Shown here piece by piece: positions 1-9,610 of a DNA stretch of 64,000 bases (positions within the stretch are counted from its first letter, which is position 1; every line of letters starts with the position of its first letter). Made by a program: the position numbers and the translations under genes. The DNA comes from JAAGZL01 sp050291725 (GTDB taxonomy: Bacteria; Pseudomonadota; Gammaproteobacteria; Chromatiales; Chromatiaceae). The notes under the pieces were generated by a model. That model had not been told where the DNA came from. It saw only the letters and a program-made list of their open reading frames with translations, and did no database searches. The stretch covers positions 15,756-79,755 of the forward strand of contig JBNKKH010000007.1 in NCBI GenBank assembly GCA_050291725.1, given 5' to 3'.

Positions 1-1164
1 CGCACTAAACCCGCAGTACCTTTTGGGGGCAAGTTCCGAATTATAGATTTTCCACTTTCCAACTGTATCAATTCAGGCATTCGTCGAATTGGCATACTAA
101 CTCAGTACAAGGCTCACTCTCTGATATTGCATGTTCAGAGAGGCTGGGGTTTTTTACGGGGTGAGTTTGGAGAGTATATAGAGTTGATACCAGCCCAGCA
201 GAGAATTAATGAAAATAGCTGGTATACAGGTACGGCTGACGCTGTACATCAAAATATAGATATCATGCGTGGACATAATCCTGATTATGTATTGATTCTT
301 GCTGGGGACCATATCTACCGTATGGATTACGGTGCCATGATAGCCCATCATGTCGCCACTGGTGCGGATATTACAGTTGGATGTATTGATGTGGATCTGG
401 ATACGGCGAAATCCTTTGGCGTTATGCGGGTAGATGATGACAGCAAGGTGATTGAGTTTGAGGAGAAGCCGGATGATCCCAAACCAATACCAGGGAGTGA
501 CGATACTGCTCTAGCGTCAATGGGAATATATGTGTTCAACAAGTCGTTTCTGTTTGAACAGTTGATCAAAGATGCAGATATGCCCAGTTCTACCCATGAC
601 TTCGGAAAGGATATTATCCCTTCCGTAATAGACAAGTATCGAGTTATGGCCTATCCGTTTCGCGATCCCAAAAGCGGCAGACAGGGATATTGGCGCGACG
701 TAGGGACTCTTGACGCATTCTGGGAAACAAATCTAGAGCTGATCGGTGTTACACCAGAGCTTAATCTGTATGATCGAACCTGGCCTATCTGGACCTACCA
801 GGAGCAGTTGCCACCAGCAAAATTCATCTTTGATGACGATGATCGGCGCGGCATGGCAGTGGACTCAATGGTTTCCGGTGGCTGTATTATCTCGGGTTCA
901 GTTGTAAGCCACTCACTGCTGTTTTCTAATGTGCGGGTAAACTCCTTCTGTTCAGTGGAAAGCTCTGTAATTCTCCCAGATGTGGATATAGGCAGAAACT
1001 GTCGAATCAAGAATGCAGTAATAGATAAACGTTGCCGGATACCGGATAATACGGTTATCGGGGAAGATCTGGAAGCGGATGCAAAAAGGTTCACTGTATC
1101 GCCCAAGGGAGTAGTTTTGGTAACACCAAATATGTTGGGACAAATCACCAACTATGTCAGATAA
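1..1164 (+). CDS. glgC: Glucose-1-phosphate adenylyltransferase (ADP-glucose synthase), 5' end missing
   Basis: This enzyme makes ADP-glucose from ATP and glucose-1-phosphate, the committed step of bacterial glycogen synthesis in the cytoplasm. The frame is open from base 1, and its first codons read RTKPAVPFGGKFRIIDFPLS, a conserved GlgC segment. The true start therefore lies upstream and the N-terminal nucleotide-binding loop is cut off; the ATG at 127 is internal. The middle carries GDHIYRMDY and the FEEKP substrate-binding motif. The C-terminal ~110 residues are the left-handed beta-helix typical of the family (ending SPKGVVLV). The stop overlaps the next gene by 11 bases, so the two are very likely co-transcribed and translationally coupled. 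The family assignment is secure. Confidence 0.96.
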   Translation, partial: RTKPAVPFGGKFRIIDFPLSNCINSGIRRIGILTQYKAHSLILHVQRGWGFLRGEFGEYIELIPAQQRINENSWYTGTADAVHQNIDIMRGHNPDYVLILAGDHIYRMDYGAMIAHHVATGADITVGCIDVDLDTAKSFGVMRVDDDSKVIEFEEKPDDPKPIPGSDDTALASMGIYVFNKSFLFEQLIKDADMPSSTHDFGKDIIPSVIDKYRVMAYPFRDPKSGRQGYWRDVGTLDAFWETNLELIGVTPELNLYDRTWPIWTYQEQLPPAKFIFDDDDRRGMAVDSMVSGGCIISGSVVSHSLLFSNVRVNSFCSVESSVILPDVDIGRNCRIKNAVIDKRCRIPDNTVIGEDLEADAKRFTVSPKGVVLVTPNMLGQITNYVR

Positions 1165-2854
1165 AAAAAGTCGTTTGAAGGTAGTTCTGTGTTGGCATAT
1201 GCATCAGCCAGACTACAGGGGGCCAGATCACAGTAGCTTTAAACTACCATGGGTCTATTTGCATGGCATTAAAGATTATGTGGACATGGCAGCCCATCTG
1301 GAAAATCACCCAAAGGCTAGGGCTGTAGTCAATTTTGCCCCAGTACTGCTTGAGCAGTTGGATGACTACGTCGAGCAGATACAAGAGTGGTTGGTGCGCG
1401 GCAGGAAGATTAAAGATCCTATGCTGGCTGCTTTGGCTGGTCCTGGGCTACCCCTGGATCAGGAGTCCCGGCGTGATCTAATGCTGGCCTGTCTGCGGGC
1501 CAATGAGAAACACATGCAGGGGCGCTTCCGCACTTTCCGGCGTCTTACCGATCTGGTTAAAGTGGTGGAAGAGCATTCGGAGACTTCGGAATATCTGAAC
1601 GACCAATTTATTGTTGATCTACTGGTGTGGTATCACCTGGCGTGGGCAGGGGAGTATCTCAGAATCAATGATATACGCGTGCAATCCTTAGAGAAAAAAC
1701 GCAAGGGATACACCGTTGAAGATAGGTATAGTCTAATAGAGTGTATTGGTGACCACCTTGCAACCATCGTTGAGCGCTACAAGAAACTGGCTCTGAATGG
1801 ACAGGTTGAGCTGTCGGTAACCCCTTATGCCCACCCCATAGTTCCACTGTTGCTGGATTTAGATTCAGCACGAGAGGCACTTCCCGATATCAAGATGCCT
1901 GAGAGCGAATCATATCCTGGTGGTGAAGAGCGTTCCAGGTGGCACATACGCCAAGGCATTAAATCATTTGAGCGCTATTTCGGCTTTAAGCCCAAAGGGT
2001 GTTGGCCATCTGAGGGGGCAGTCAGTGAAGAGACTCTGCGCCTACTAGAGGAGGAGGGCTTTTCTTGGATTGCCAGTGGTCAGCAGGTTCTGCACAACAG
2101 TATGGAGCTGAGCTATGCCGCTAATCCATGGCCGCAACAGTGGGAGCACAGGCCATATCGGGTGAAAGAGGGCAAGATTAACTGTTTTTTTCGCAACGAT
2201 AACCTCTCTGACCTGATCGGATTTACCTATGCCGATTGGCATGCGGAAGATGCTGTGAGCAACCTAATTGTTAATCTGGAATCTATCGCACAACACTCTG
2301 ATGACCCTTCTGATATCGTTGTCTCCATAATCATGGATGGAGAAAATGCTTGGGAGCACTACCCCAGGAATGGCAGTTACTTTCTTGATACTCTCTACAA
2401 AAAATTGTCTGAGCATCCTGGTATGGAGCTGACCACATTTTCCGATGTAGTGGAGCATGGTATGCCTACCTATGCTTTGAAGAACTTGGTGGCAGGCAGT
2501 TGGGTGTATGGAACCTTTTCCACCTGGATAGGGGAAAAGGATAAAAACCGAGCCTGGGATATGCTGATAGAGGCCAAAGCTACATTTGATCGAGTAATGG
2601 CAGAGGGTAAATTGAGTACAGCTGAGATTGAGCAAGCAGAGTTGCAGATGGCAACTTGTGAAGGTTCTGATTGGTTCTGGTGGTTTGGAGACTACAATCC
2701 GGGAGGAACTGTTTCCGATTTCGAAAGTCTATTTCGTAACCAACTTGGATATCTCTATCAAATATTAGGCGAAAAGCCTCCTGAGTATCTATCCGAAGTG
2801 TTTACTCAAGGTGGGGGTGACCCTACACTGGGGGGAGTAATGCGTAGTAATTAG
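1154..2854 (+). CDS. Glycoside hydrolase family 57 protein (alpha-glucan acting)
   Basis: A 566-residue cytoplasmic protein of the GH57 family, which contains alpha-amylases, 4-alpha-glucanotransferases and branching enzymes. Visible family motifs are HMHQPDY at residues 15-21, GCWPSEGAVS around 282-291 with the expected nucleophile Glu287, and MDGENAWEHYP around 394-404 with the expected acid/base Asp395. There is no signal peptide, so it should act on intracellular glucan. It starts inside glgC (11-base overlap) and is followed 83 bases later by malQ, which points to glycogen remodelling or breakdown. The exact activity (amylase, transferase or branching) cannot be read from sequence. No classical glgB, glgA or glgP is visible in the window. 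Confidence 0.9.
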   Translation: MSDKKSRLKVVLCWHMHQPDYRGPDHSSFKLPWVYLHGIKDYVDMAAHLENHPKARAVVNFAPVLLEQLDDYVEQIQEWLVRGRKIKDPMLAALAGPGLPLDQESRRDLMLACLRANEKHMQGRFRTFRRLTDLVKVVEEHSETSEYLNDQFIVDLLVWYHLAWAGEYLRINDIRVQSLEKKRKGYTVEDRYSLIECIGDHLATIVERYKKLALNGQVELSVTPYAHPIVPLLLDLDSAREALPDIKMPESESYPGGEERSRWHIRQGIKSFERYFGFKPKGCWPSEGAVSEETLRLLEEEGFSWIASGQQVLHNSMELSYAANPWPQQWEHRPYRVKEGKINCFFRNDNLSDLIGFTYADWHAEDAVSNLIVNLESIAQHSDDPSDIVVSIIMDGENAWEHYPRNGSYFLDTLYKKLSEHPGMELTTFSDVVEHGMPTYALKNLVAGSWVYGTFSTWIGEKDKNRAWDMLIEAKATFDRVMAEGKLSTAEIEQAELQMATCEGSDWFWWFGDYNPGGTVSDFESLFRNQLGYLYQILGEKPPEYLSEVFTQGGGDPTLGGVMRSN

Positions 2855-2937
2855 CCGGAATGAAATCATAACCAATCCATTTTATTATTACGTTTAAGAT
2901 TATTAGCTTGAATAAACAACGTTGAGAAGCATGCTTA

Positions 2938-4428
2938 ATGGGGAGACCTAAATATCACAGTAGTCTAAATAGTCGCAGAGTTGGGTTAATGCTACACATA
3001 ACCTCTCTTCCGGGTCCAGGTGACAACGGTGACCTGGGGGATGAGTCCAGGCACTTTGTAGATTTTCTTGCTGCTTCAGGTTTTAGCTATTGGCAAATCC
3101 TTCCTGTAGGTCCCACCAAATCGGATAACTCTCCATACTCTACTAGCTCCGTACATGCCGGAAACCCATTGTTGATAAATCTGGATTACTTGATTCAGAG
3201 GGGTTGGCTGGATGAGTCAACGCTAAACAGTAAATCTTTTTCTGGGGAAGAGAGGCTGCTAGCACTCCATGATGCATGGGAAGGGTTCAATCAGCATGCG
3301 GATGAACAACAGCATGAGCTTTTAGACAGCTTTGTTCAGGAACATGCATATTGGTTGAACGACTATGCTCTATTTCGCGCTATACGTAAGGATCAGGATT
3401 GCAGCGTTTGGTGGGAGTGGCCAGAGGAACTGAGAGAGCATAATGAGGATGCCTTGGCTAAAATCAGGCAAAGACTTTCTCAAGAGATAGATTATGTCCA
3501 CTTTGAGCAGTTCATCTTTTTTCAACAGTGGAGTGATATGAAGAGATACGCCAATCAGCGTGGAGTGGAGCTGTTTGGTGATATGCCTATCTTCGTAGCC
3601 CATGACAGTGCAGAGGTTTGGGCTAATCAGCACTGCTTCCTATTAGATGAGCAAGGTATGCCCACTGTAGTAGCAGGTGTACCACCAGACTATTTCTCCG
3701 AAACAGGACAGCGCTGGGGCAATCCTCTATACGACTGGGAGCATTTGCAGAAAAGTGACTTCTCATTCTGGATTCAGCGCATAAAAACTCAGCTATCTAT
3801 GTATGATCTGATCCGGATAGATCATTTTCGGGGGTTTGAGTCCTATTGGGAAATTTCTGCAGAAGAGGAGACCGCTATAAATGGTCAATGGGTAACAGCA
3901 CCAGGTGGCGCTCTGTTTGAACGACTCTATAAAGAGTATGAAGGGCTACCACTGGTGGCAGAGGATCTTGGTATTATTACCCCAGAAGTTGAGTATTTGC
4001 GAGATCATTTCGCTCTTCCAGGTATGAAGGTGCTGCAGTTTGCTTTCTCTGGAGATGCGGAAAACCCCCATTTGCCATTCAGGTATCCGCGTAATTCTGT
4101 GGTTTATGCTGGCACTCACGATAATGACACCACCATTGGTTGGTATGAGAGTTTGGACCAACACACCAAGACTAATGTGGACGATTTTCTGGGCAATTCA
4201 AGTATGGATATGCCCTGGCCGATGATATGGAATGTGCTTGCTTCACCTTCAGATCTAGCTGTATTGATGATGCAGGATCTACTGGAGTTGGGCGGAGAGC
4301 ATCGCATGAATACTCCGGGCACTACAGAGGGTAATTGGGAATGGCGTTTCAGTTGGGACCAGGTGGATCAGGATTTAGCAGCTAAACTGCGGCACCGGAA
4401 CGCCATGTATGGCCGTCTTGCTCAGTGA
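2938..4428 (+). CDS. malQ: 4-alpha-glucanotransferase (amylomaltase, GH77)
   Basis: Transfers alpha-1,4-glucan segments between maltodextrins in the cytoplasm. The 496-residue protein has normal family length. Catalytic signatures are visible: LIRIDHFRGFESYWE with the nucleophile Asp, LVAEDLGIITPEV with the acid/base Glu, and the transition-state Asp in GTHDNDTTIGWY. The N-terminal LMLHITSLPGP and the YSTSSVHAGNPLLI segment are also typical. The ATG at 2938 is preceded by a weak GAGAAG ribosome-binding sequence. Its place after glgC and the GH57 gene suggests that it recycles short glucans released from glycogen. Confidence 0.96.
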   Translation: MGRPKYHSSLNSRRVGLMLHITSLPGPGDNGDLGDESRHFVDFLAASGFSYWQILPVGPTKSDNSPYSTSSVHAGNPLLINLDYLIQRGWLDESTLNSKSFSGEERLLALHDAWEGFNQHADEQQHELLDSFVQEHAYWLNDYALFRAIRKDQDCSVWWEWPEELREHNEDALAKIRQRLSQEIDYVHFEQFIFFQQWSDMKRYANQRGVELFGDMPIFVAHDSAEVWANQHCFLLDEQGMPTVVAGVPPDYFSETGQRWGNPLYDWEHLQKSDFSFWIQRIKTQLSMYDLIRIDHFRGFESYWEISAEEETAINGQWVTAPGGALFERLYKEYEGLPLVAEDLGIITPEVEYLRDHFALPGMKVLQFAFSGDAENPHLPFRYPRNSVVYAGTHDNDTTIGWYESLDQHTKTNVDDFLGNSSMDMPWPMIWNVLASPSDLAVLMMQDLLELGGEHRMNTPGTTEGNWEWRFSWDQVDQDLAAKLRHRNAMYGRLAQ

Positions 4429-4492
4429 CATAGTCACAAACATAAAAATTGTTATGGTTGATAGTGAATAATAAATTAAGGAGTTGTGTAAT

Positions 4493-5365
4493 ATGAGAAA
4501 CAGAGTACGGAAAGCTGTTTTTCCTGTAGCAGGTTTAGGCACAAGGTTTCTTCCAGCAACCAAAGCAAGTCCAAAAGAGATGTTGCCCATCGTTGATAAA
4601 CCACTTATTCAGTATGCGGTGGAAGAGGCGGTGGCTGCTGGCATCGAAGATATGATATTCATAACAGGTCGCAACAAGACCGCAATCTCAAATCACTTTG
4701 ATACAGCCTATGAGCTTGAAATGGAGTTGGAGCAAAGGAATAAGGATAAGATGCTGGAGGTGGTGCGTAATATTGTTCCGTCCAATGTTAGCTGTATTTT
4801 TATTCGCCAGTCTATGCCCCTAGGCCTTGGCCATGCTGTTCTCTGCGCCCACTCTGTGGTGGGAGAGGAACCATTTGCCGTAGTTCTGGCTGATGATCTG
4901 ATTGATGATGGAGAGCGAGGCGTTCTCAAGCAGATGGTAGATATTTATGCCGAGCATGAGAGAAGCATTATTGGCACTGAGTTGGTTCCACCAGAAGAGA
5001 CTAATAGCTATGGCGTGGTCGATCCTGAGGGAGATGGCAGAATTGTCAAGATGAAGGGGATTGTGGAAAAGCCTGATCCTGCTGATGCTCCATCCAACCG
5101 GGCTGTGGTTGGGCGTTATATTTTGACACCAGATATTTTTAACCACCTTAAACAGATTGGACGCGGTGCTGGCGGTGAGATTCAGCTAACAGATGCGATT
5201 GCCAGGCTGATTAATGAGCAGGATGTATTAGCCTACGAGTTTGAGGGGAAGAGATACGATTGTGGTAGCAAGTTGGGATATCTACAGGCAACAGTTGATT
5301 ATGCTATTAATCATCACCATTTAGGCGCAGAGTTCAGCTCTTGGCTTAAGGGTAAATATGGTTAA
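4493..5365 (+). CDS. galU: UTP-glucose-1-phosphate uridylyltransferase
   Basis: Makes UDP-glucose from UTP and glucose-1-phosphate, a precursor of surface polysaccharides. The nucleotide-binding loop GLGTRFLPATKASPKEMLP is near the N-terminus, and VEKPDPADAPSN and YDCGSKLGYLQA are typical GalU segments. A longer frame could begin at a TTG at 4484, but that codon abuts the AAGGAG ribosome-binding site at 4478-4483. The ATG at 4493, nine bases downstream of that site, is the credible start (290 residues). The gene draws on the same glucose-1-phosphate pool as GlgC just upstream. Confidence 0.96.
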   Translation: MRNRVRKAVFPVAGLGTRFLPATKASPKEMLPIVDKPLIQYAVEEAVAAGIEDMIFITGRNKTAISNHFDTAYELEMELEQRNKDKMLEVVRNIVPSNVSCIFIRQSMPLGLGHAVLCAHSVVGEEPFAVVLADDLIDDGERGVLKQMVDIYAEHERSIIGTELVPPEETNSYGVVDPEGDGRIVKMKGIVEKPDPADAPSNRAVVGRYILTPDIFNHLKQIGRGAGGEIQLTDAIARLINEQDVLAYEFEGKRYDCGSKLGYLQATVDYAINHHHLGAEFSSWLKGKYG

Positions 5366-5373
5366 TAAATGTT

Positions 5374-5399
5374 AAGCAGTAAACTGATGACTGCTTTTA
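5374..5399 (+). terminator. Probable Rho-independent terminator of galU
   Basis: A 7-bp perfect stem (AAGCAGT at 5374-5380, ACTGCTT at 5390-5396) with a 9-base loop runs into a short T-rich stretch, just after the galU stop. Confidence 0.55.
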
Positions 5400-5523
5400 G
5401 TTTGTGTCTAAACTAATCCTCTGGAATAATCTTGCTTGTCATGGTAGATGCTGTATTAACTCATTTTTGTTGCAGTGCTTATAGCTACAAACTAACCTTA
5501 TTAGCAGGTATAAGGAGAACGTA

Positions 5524-6240
5524 ATGGCCAGATTTTCTGTAGTTAAGACCATGAGCATAGCTGTGGGATTAGCTATTAGTGCTTCTACTATTTTCAGCCC
5601 AAATCTAAGCGCTAGAGAACTGGATAAGGCTATGACATTAGAGCCTGATCTGGAGAATGGCCTTGATGTATATGTGGTTTGTTCAGCGTGTCATATGCCA
5701 GAGGGATGGGGCGTTGAAGAGGGCACATTTCCCCAGCTGGCAGGACAGCATCGTTCTGTGTTGATTAAGCAGTTGGCCGATATCCGATCCAAGTTTCGTG
5801 ATAACCCAACTATGTATCCTTTCTCTCTGCCTGAATCAATCGGTGACGAGCAGGCGGTTGCTGATGTTGCGGGATATATCGAGCAGCTGAAGATGAATCC
5901 GGAAAACGGTAAAGGGGAGTGGGCAGAGGGGACTGCCGAGTATGCGAATGGTAAAAAGCTGTTTAAAGCCAACTGTGTGCAATGCCATGGTGAAGATGGT
6001 GCGGGTGATGGGGAGAAGCTTTATCCCAAAATACAGGGCCAACACTATAATTACATGGTGCGTCAGATAGAGTGGATACTCAACGGTAAGCGTCGTAATG
6101 CTAATCCAGATATGGTGAAAATTATCAAAACATTCTCTAAAGAAGAGATAGCAATGGTAATTAACTATGTCTCACGCATTCCTGTACCTAAAGAGAGTTT
6201 AGCGCCTTCTGCTGAATGGAAGAATCCTGATTTCAACTAG
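5524..6240 (+). CDS. Periplasmic diheme cytochrome c (c4-like)
   Basis: A 238-residue exported protein with two c-type heme sites, CSACH around residues 54-58 and CVQCH around 155-159. This is the two-domain layout of cytochrome c4, which shuttles electrons to terminal oxidases or other periplasmic acceptors. Residues 1-30 form a signal peptide ending near FSPNLSA. A clear AAGGAG site lies just upstream of the ATG. PQLAGQH in the first domain and PKIQGQH in the second are duplicated motifs typical of c4. Met residues that could be distal ligands follow each heme. It stands alone between galU and a convergent gene, so its partner is unknown. Confidence 0.9.
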   Translation: MARFSVVKTMSIAVGLAISASTIFSPNLSARELDKAMTLEPDLENGLDVYVVCSACHMPEGWGVEEGTFPQLAGQHRSVLIKQLADIRSKFRDNPTMYPFSLPESIGDEQAVADVAGYIEQLKMNPENGKGEWAEGTAEYANGKKLFKANCVQCHGEDGAGDGEKLYPKIQGQHYNYMVRQIEWILNGKRRNANPDMVKIIKTFSKEEIAMVINYVSRIPVPKESLAPSAEWKNPDFN

Positions 6241-6248
6241 ACAGCTGT

Positions 6249-8357
6249 CTATTTGATAAGTGAGCTGAGTGGTGGGTGCTCTTTTGGCTCTAAAGTTGGG
6301 GCTGCCTTATCCAGAGTTATTGTTAGGCTGGATCTTTGCATAGGCCACTGTCCCTTAAGTGTGTTGTCAGGATTATCCCCTGAGAATGTCAGATAACTAT
6401 ATTTTCGGTAGTGGGGTAGTTTTCTTTCTAATCCGGCAAATGCAGCAAGGGAGTGACAATGCAGCCAGCCAACGGTTGCTGATATTCGATTGGTGAGAAC
6501 AAAACTGTTTTCTGCAAACGTAAACTCTCTGTTCTTTATCTTCAGAGCTTGGTTGTGCAAAGATATAGGCAACTCATTCATGTTTTGCCTAAACTCATCA
6601 GCCAAAAGGTTGTTCTGGCCAAAAATCCATACTGCCTGATCAGTTGGAATTTTCTTGATTCGGTTGTCCCAGGCGGTTTTAATTTTTCTGTTCTTTTTTT
6701 GCCAGCTATTTGCTAGTCGTCTATAGGCATCTCTGGTTTCTCTCTCGGCTGTTGATGGCAAAATGATTAGCAGGTTCTCTGCTGCAAACAGCTGTCCCAA
6801 GGAGCTTGGTATCTCGCTTATGTCCAGTTGGCGAAATATATCGAACAGAGGGTCAACACTAATAGATAGAGGCCGCTGCTTCAGATTAACAGTGCTAGTG
6901 GTTGCACGCTCGGAAAAAACTATGGTTTTTACAATTGGTGCTGATTTATCTTCAGTTTGGATATAAACCGGAACTCTAATTTGGTATGGCTCCTGTTCCT
7001 GGGTCTGGTGTAAGGTAAAGTTAACCACGTAACCCCAACCCTCTTTTTTTGCTGCTACATCCGTTATTTTAAGCGCAGGGGCGCCGGTACGGTTGGTCCA
7101 TTGTATAAAGTCAGCAGAGAGATCTCTATTTGCTGTTTTTTCAAAGGCAAGCCGCATATCTGCATAAGAGGCCATCTTGAATAGATTGTCTTTGTAAAAT
7201 GTTCGCAACCCTGCCAGAAACGATCTATCTCCAAGGTGGAGTCTTAGCATGTGGAGCAGCATCATGGCTTTTCCATAACCGATAGCCTGACTTGCGTGTC
7301 CATGATAGCCGCGGAAATCATTGAGGCTGTATTCTCTATTCTCCGTTATATAATCGGTATAGCGTTGCATGGTATCTCGTCTATATTGTGAACCTTGGCC
7401 TTGCTGTTCTTTAATCAGATGATCTGCTAGGTATGAGGTCATACCCTCGCTCCAGTTGCCCTGGTTATAGTCGACAAATACCCCATTTCCCCACCAATTG
7501 TGCAAAATCTCATGGGGGTAGGAGCTATGCAGTATAAATGGCAGGCGCAGAACTCTGGGGCCAAGTAGGGTGAATGATGGCATGCCGTAGCCGCTCTCCC
7601 AGAAATTCTCAACCATGGCGAATTTAGTGTAAGGATAAGGTCCTAGCAGCTTGCTATAGAGTTGTAGATATTCTTCAGTTGCCTTCAGGTAGCGCTGTGC
7701 TAGTTTTGGGTCTGGTTGGCGCAGATAGACCTGAGCTTTAGCTATAGCATTCGGACTTTGATAAAGGTGGTATCTGCCTGCAACTAGATAGATATCGTCC
7801 TGCGGTTTAGATTGATACCATCGATTGTCACTAAGGAGAGTTCCCTGGCTGATGCTGCTCCAGCCATCTGGTAAAGAGGTGGATAAGGTGAAAACCACAG
7901 GCTGGTTATTGATTACTGGAAACCAGAAACTGGATATGCTTAGAAACACGCCCTGGTCAGAGATGATTCCGGTGCTGGCCATTTGATCAAAGCTATTCTC
8001 ATTAGGGTGGCGGGATTTTTTCTCTTGTATATGTCCGGAGTAGTGAAGCTTAAGCCTATCCTGTGCGGTTGCTAGTTTAATTTTGTACTGTTTTACCGGA
8101 GCAAAAGAGTCGATTCTATGGGTGGAAACCACTTTTGCTTTGGGGTCATCTAAGCTCAGCTTAAAGCCAGCATACAGACTGAATGTTATCTCACTTACCG
8201 GTTCTGGCAGGCTTATCTGATCAGTCGCTTCCAGATAGCCCTGCTCAGGTTTTAGGATGACGTCCAGTTGGTGGTGGATAGGAACATCAGCTACTGCCAC
8301 CTGGCAGAATAGAACTAACAGAAGAAAACACCATCTAACTTGCGCAAACAGATCCAT
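6249..8357 (-). CDS. M1-family-like zinc metallopeptidase, exported, without a recognisable GAMEN motif
   Basis: A roughly 700-residue protein with an N-terminal hydrophobic signal segment (…CFLLLVLFCQVAVA). It has the gluzincin zinc site HEILHNWWGN followed 18 residues later by the third ligand Glu in NWSEGMTSY, both typical of M1 aminopeptidases. The exopeptidase motif GAMEN is not present; the equivalent position reads SGYGMPSFTLL, so N-terminal amine recognition may differ. The upstream TTG at 8375 is possible, but the ATG at 8357 has a better-placed AGG and gives a normal signal peptide. It is divergent from the ChaN-PDZ gene, and the 94-base gap between the two starts probably holds both promoters. 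Confidence 0.8.
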   Translation of the reverse strand: MDLFAQVRWCFLLLVLFCQVAVADVPIHHQLDVILKPEQGYLEATDQISLPEPVSEITFSLYAGFKLSLDDPKAKVVSTHRIDSFAPVKQYKIKLATAQDRLKLHYSGHIQEKKSRHPNENSFDQMASTGIISDQGVFLSISSFWFPVINNQPVVFTLSTSLPDGWSSISQGTLLSDNRWYQSKPQDDIYLVAGRYHLYQSPNAIAKAQVYLRQPDPKLAQRYLKATEEYLQLYSKLLGPYPYTKFAMVENFWESGYGMPSFTLLGPRVLRLPFILHSSYPHEILHNWWGNGVFVDYNQGNWSEGMTSYLADHLIKEQQGQGSQYRRDTMQRYTDYITENREYSLNDFRGYHGHASQAIGYGKAMMLLHMLRLHLGDRSFLAGLRTFYKDNLFKMASYADMRLAFEKTANRDLSADFIQWTNRTGAPALKITDVAAKKEGWGYVVNFTLHQTQEQEPYQIRVPVYIQTEDKSAPIVKTIVFSERATTSTVNLKQRPLSISVDPLFDIFRQLDISEIPSSLGQLFAAENLLIILPSTAERETRDAYRRLANSWQKKNRKIKTAWDNRIKKIPTDQAVWIFGQNNLLADEFRQNMNELPISLHNQALKIKNREFTFAENSFVLTNRISATVGWLHCHSLAAFAGLERKLPHYRKYSYLTFSGDNPDNTLKGQWPMQRSSLTITLDKAAPTLEPKEHPPLSSLIK

Positions 8358-8451
8358 ATTCAAGCCTGTGTCCAAAAGTAGTTTTTATCCTTAAGTTGTA
8401 TCTTATACTAATTTTAAAATATGAAATCTATCAAATAGAAAAACGTATACT

Positions 8452-9585
8452 ATGAATAATTGGAAATTATATAAGGTTATTGCGGTAATGTTGCTCACAT
8501 ACTCTGTTGCTGCTAATGCAGCTGGAGAGGTTACTCCCCGCAAAGCACTGAATCTGAGAGATGGTATGGAACTAGAGAGTGTTGTATCAAATATTTACTC
8601 GGCACATGTGATTTATCTGGGGGAGACCCACGATAGTTATAGTGACCACCTTACCCAGCTAGAGATTATTCGCCTGCTACATAAACAAAACCAGAATATT
8701 GCAATCGGCATGGAGCAGTTTCAGCAGCCGTTCCAGGGAGTGCTGGATGGTTATATTAGTGGGAAGTTGAGTGAAAAGGAGTTGATTAAGCAGAGTGAGT
8801 GGATGGAGCGCTGGCGATTCGATTACAGGCTCTATCGTCCTATTCTCTCTTTCGCCCGTGAGCATGGCATACCTGTTGTCGCATTGAATATTGCAAAGGA
8901 GATTACTGCGAAGGTCTCAAAGGTAGGTATTGATGGTTTGTCCAAAGAAGACAAAGAGCAAATACCAAGCGAAATTGACTATTCGGATGAAAACTATCGA
9001 CAACGTTTGCAACAGATTTTTGACAATCATCCGCATAAAAATGAAAAGGGCTTTGAACGTTTTTATCAGGTACAGCTATTGTGGGATGAAGGGATGGCGG
9101 CAAAAGCTGCGGAATACCTACAGAACAATCCAAAGAGACAACTTGTAGTGCTGGCTGGCATAGGTCATCTGATGTATGGCTCAGGTATACCGCAACGAGT
9201 AAGCCGCAGGGTTCTAGGCGAGAGAGCCATCATACTGCCAACTGGAGATTTTCCACCGGAACAAAATGTAGCTGATTTTCTAGTGCAAGGAGGTGGAGAG
9301 CAGCTGCCTGAACCAGGCAAGTTGGGGATTTACCTGGTAGATAGTGAGGAAGGAGTAAAGGTAAAAGAGTTAGTGCCAGAGAGTGCTGCTATTGCGGCTG
9401 GAGTGGACGAGGGTGATGTGATACTCAAGGTAAACGGTAAAACTATTAAGGATGTGGTGGACCTTAAGCTGGAACTGATGGATCAGGCTCCAGGCAATCA
9501 GGTATCACTTAGTGTGCTGAGAAAAAACTTGCTACTCAAGGATGAGGTGATGGATTTTTCGTTTGAGTTGGGGGGTAAGTTATAA
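8452..9585 (+). CDS. ChaN/DUF399-family putative heme-binding protein with C-terminal PDZ domain
   Basis: A 377-residue exported protein with a signal peptide (…LLTYSVAANA). Residues ~45-265 match the ChaN/DUF399 family, with VIYLGETHDSYSDHLTQLEII, IGMEQFQQPFQ and LVVLAGIGHLMYGSG; Campylobacter ChaN binds heme. The last ~90 residues form a PDZ domain (VKELVPESAAIAAGVDEGDVILKVNGK), which usually binds protein C-termini. No lipobox cysteine is evident, so it is probably periplasmic. It is divergent from the M1-like peptidase, and a joint envelope function is inference. The stop codon lies inside a short tandem repeat. Confidence 0.82.
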   Translation: MNNWKLYKVIAVMLLTYSVAANAAGEVTPRKALNLRDGMELESVVSNIYSAHVIYLGETHDSYSDHLTQLEIIRLLHKQNQNIAIGMEQFQQPFQGVLDGYISGKLSEKELIKQSEWMERWRFDYRLYRPILSFAREHGIPVVALNIAKEITAKVSKVGIDGLSKEDKEQIPSEIDYSDENYRQRLQQIFDNHPHKNEKGFERFYQVQLLWDEGMAAKAAEYLQNNPKRQLVVLAGIGHLMYGSGIPQRVSRRVLGERAIILPTGDFPPEQNVADFLVQGGGEQLPEPGKLGIYLVDSEEGVKVKELVPESAAIAAGVDEGDVILKVNGKTIKDVVDLKLELMDQAPGNQVSLSVLRKNLLLKDEVMDFSFELGGKL

Positions 9586-9610
9586 GTTATAAGTTATAAG
9601 TTTTAAGTCT
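9576..9610. repeat. Short 7-bp tandem repeat (ATAAGTT) over the stop codon
   Basis: Three exact ATAAGTT units are flanked by the variant units GTAAGTT and TTAAGTC. The TAA stop of the ChaN-PDZ gene lies in the first exact unit. Because the unit is 7 bp, any copy-number change alters only sequence beyond the stop. Confidence 0.85.
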
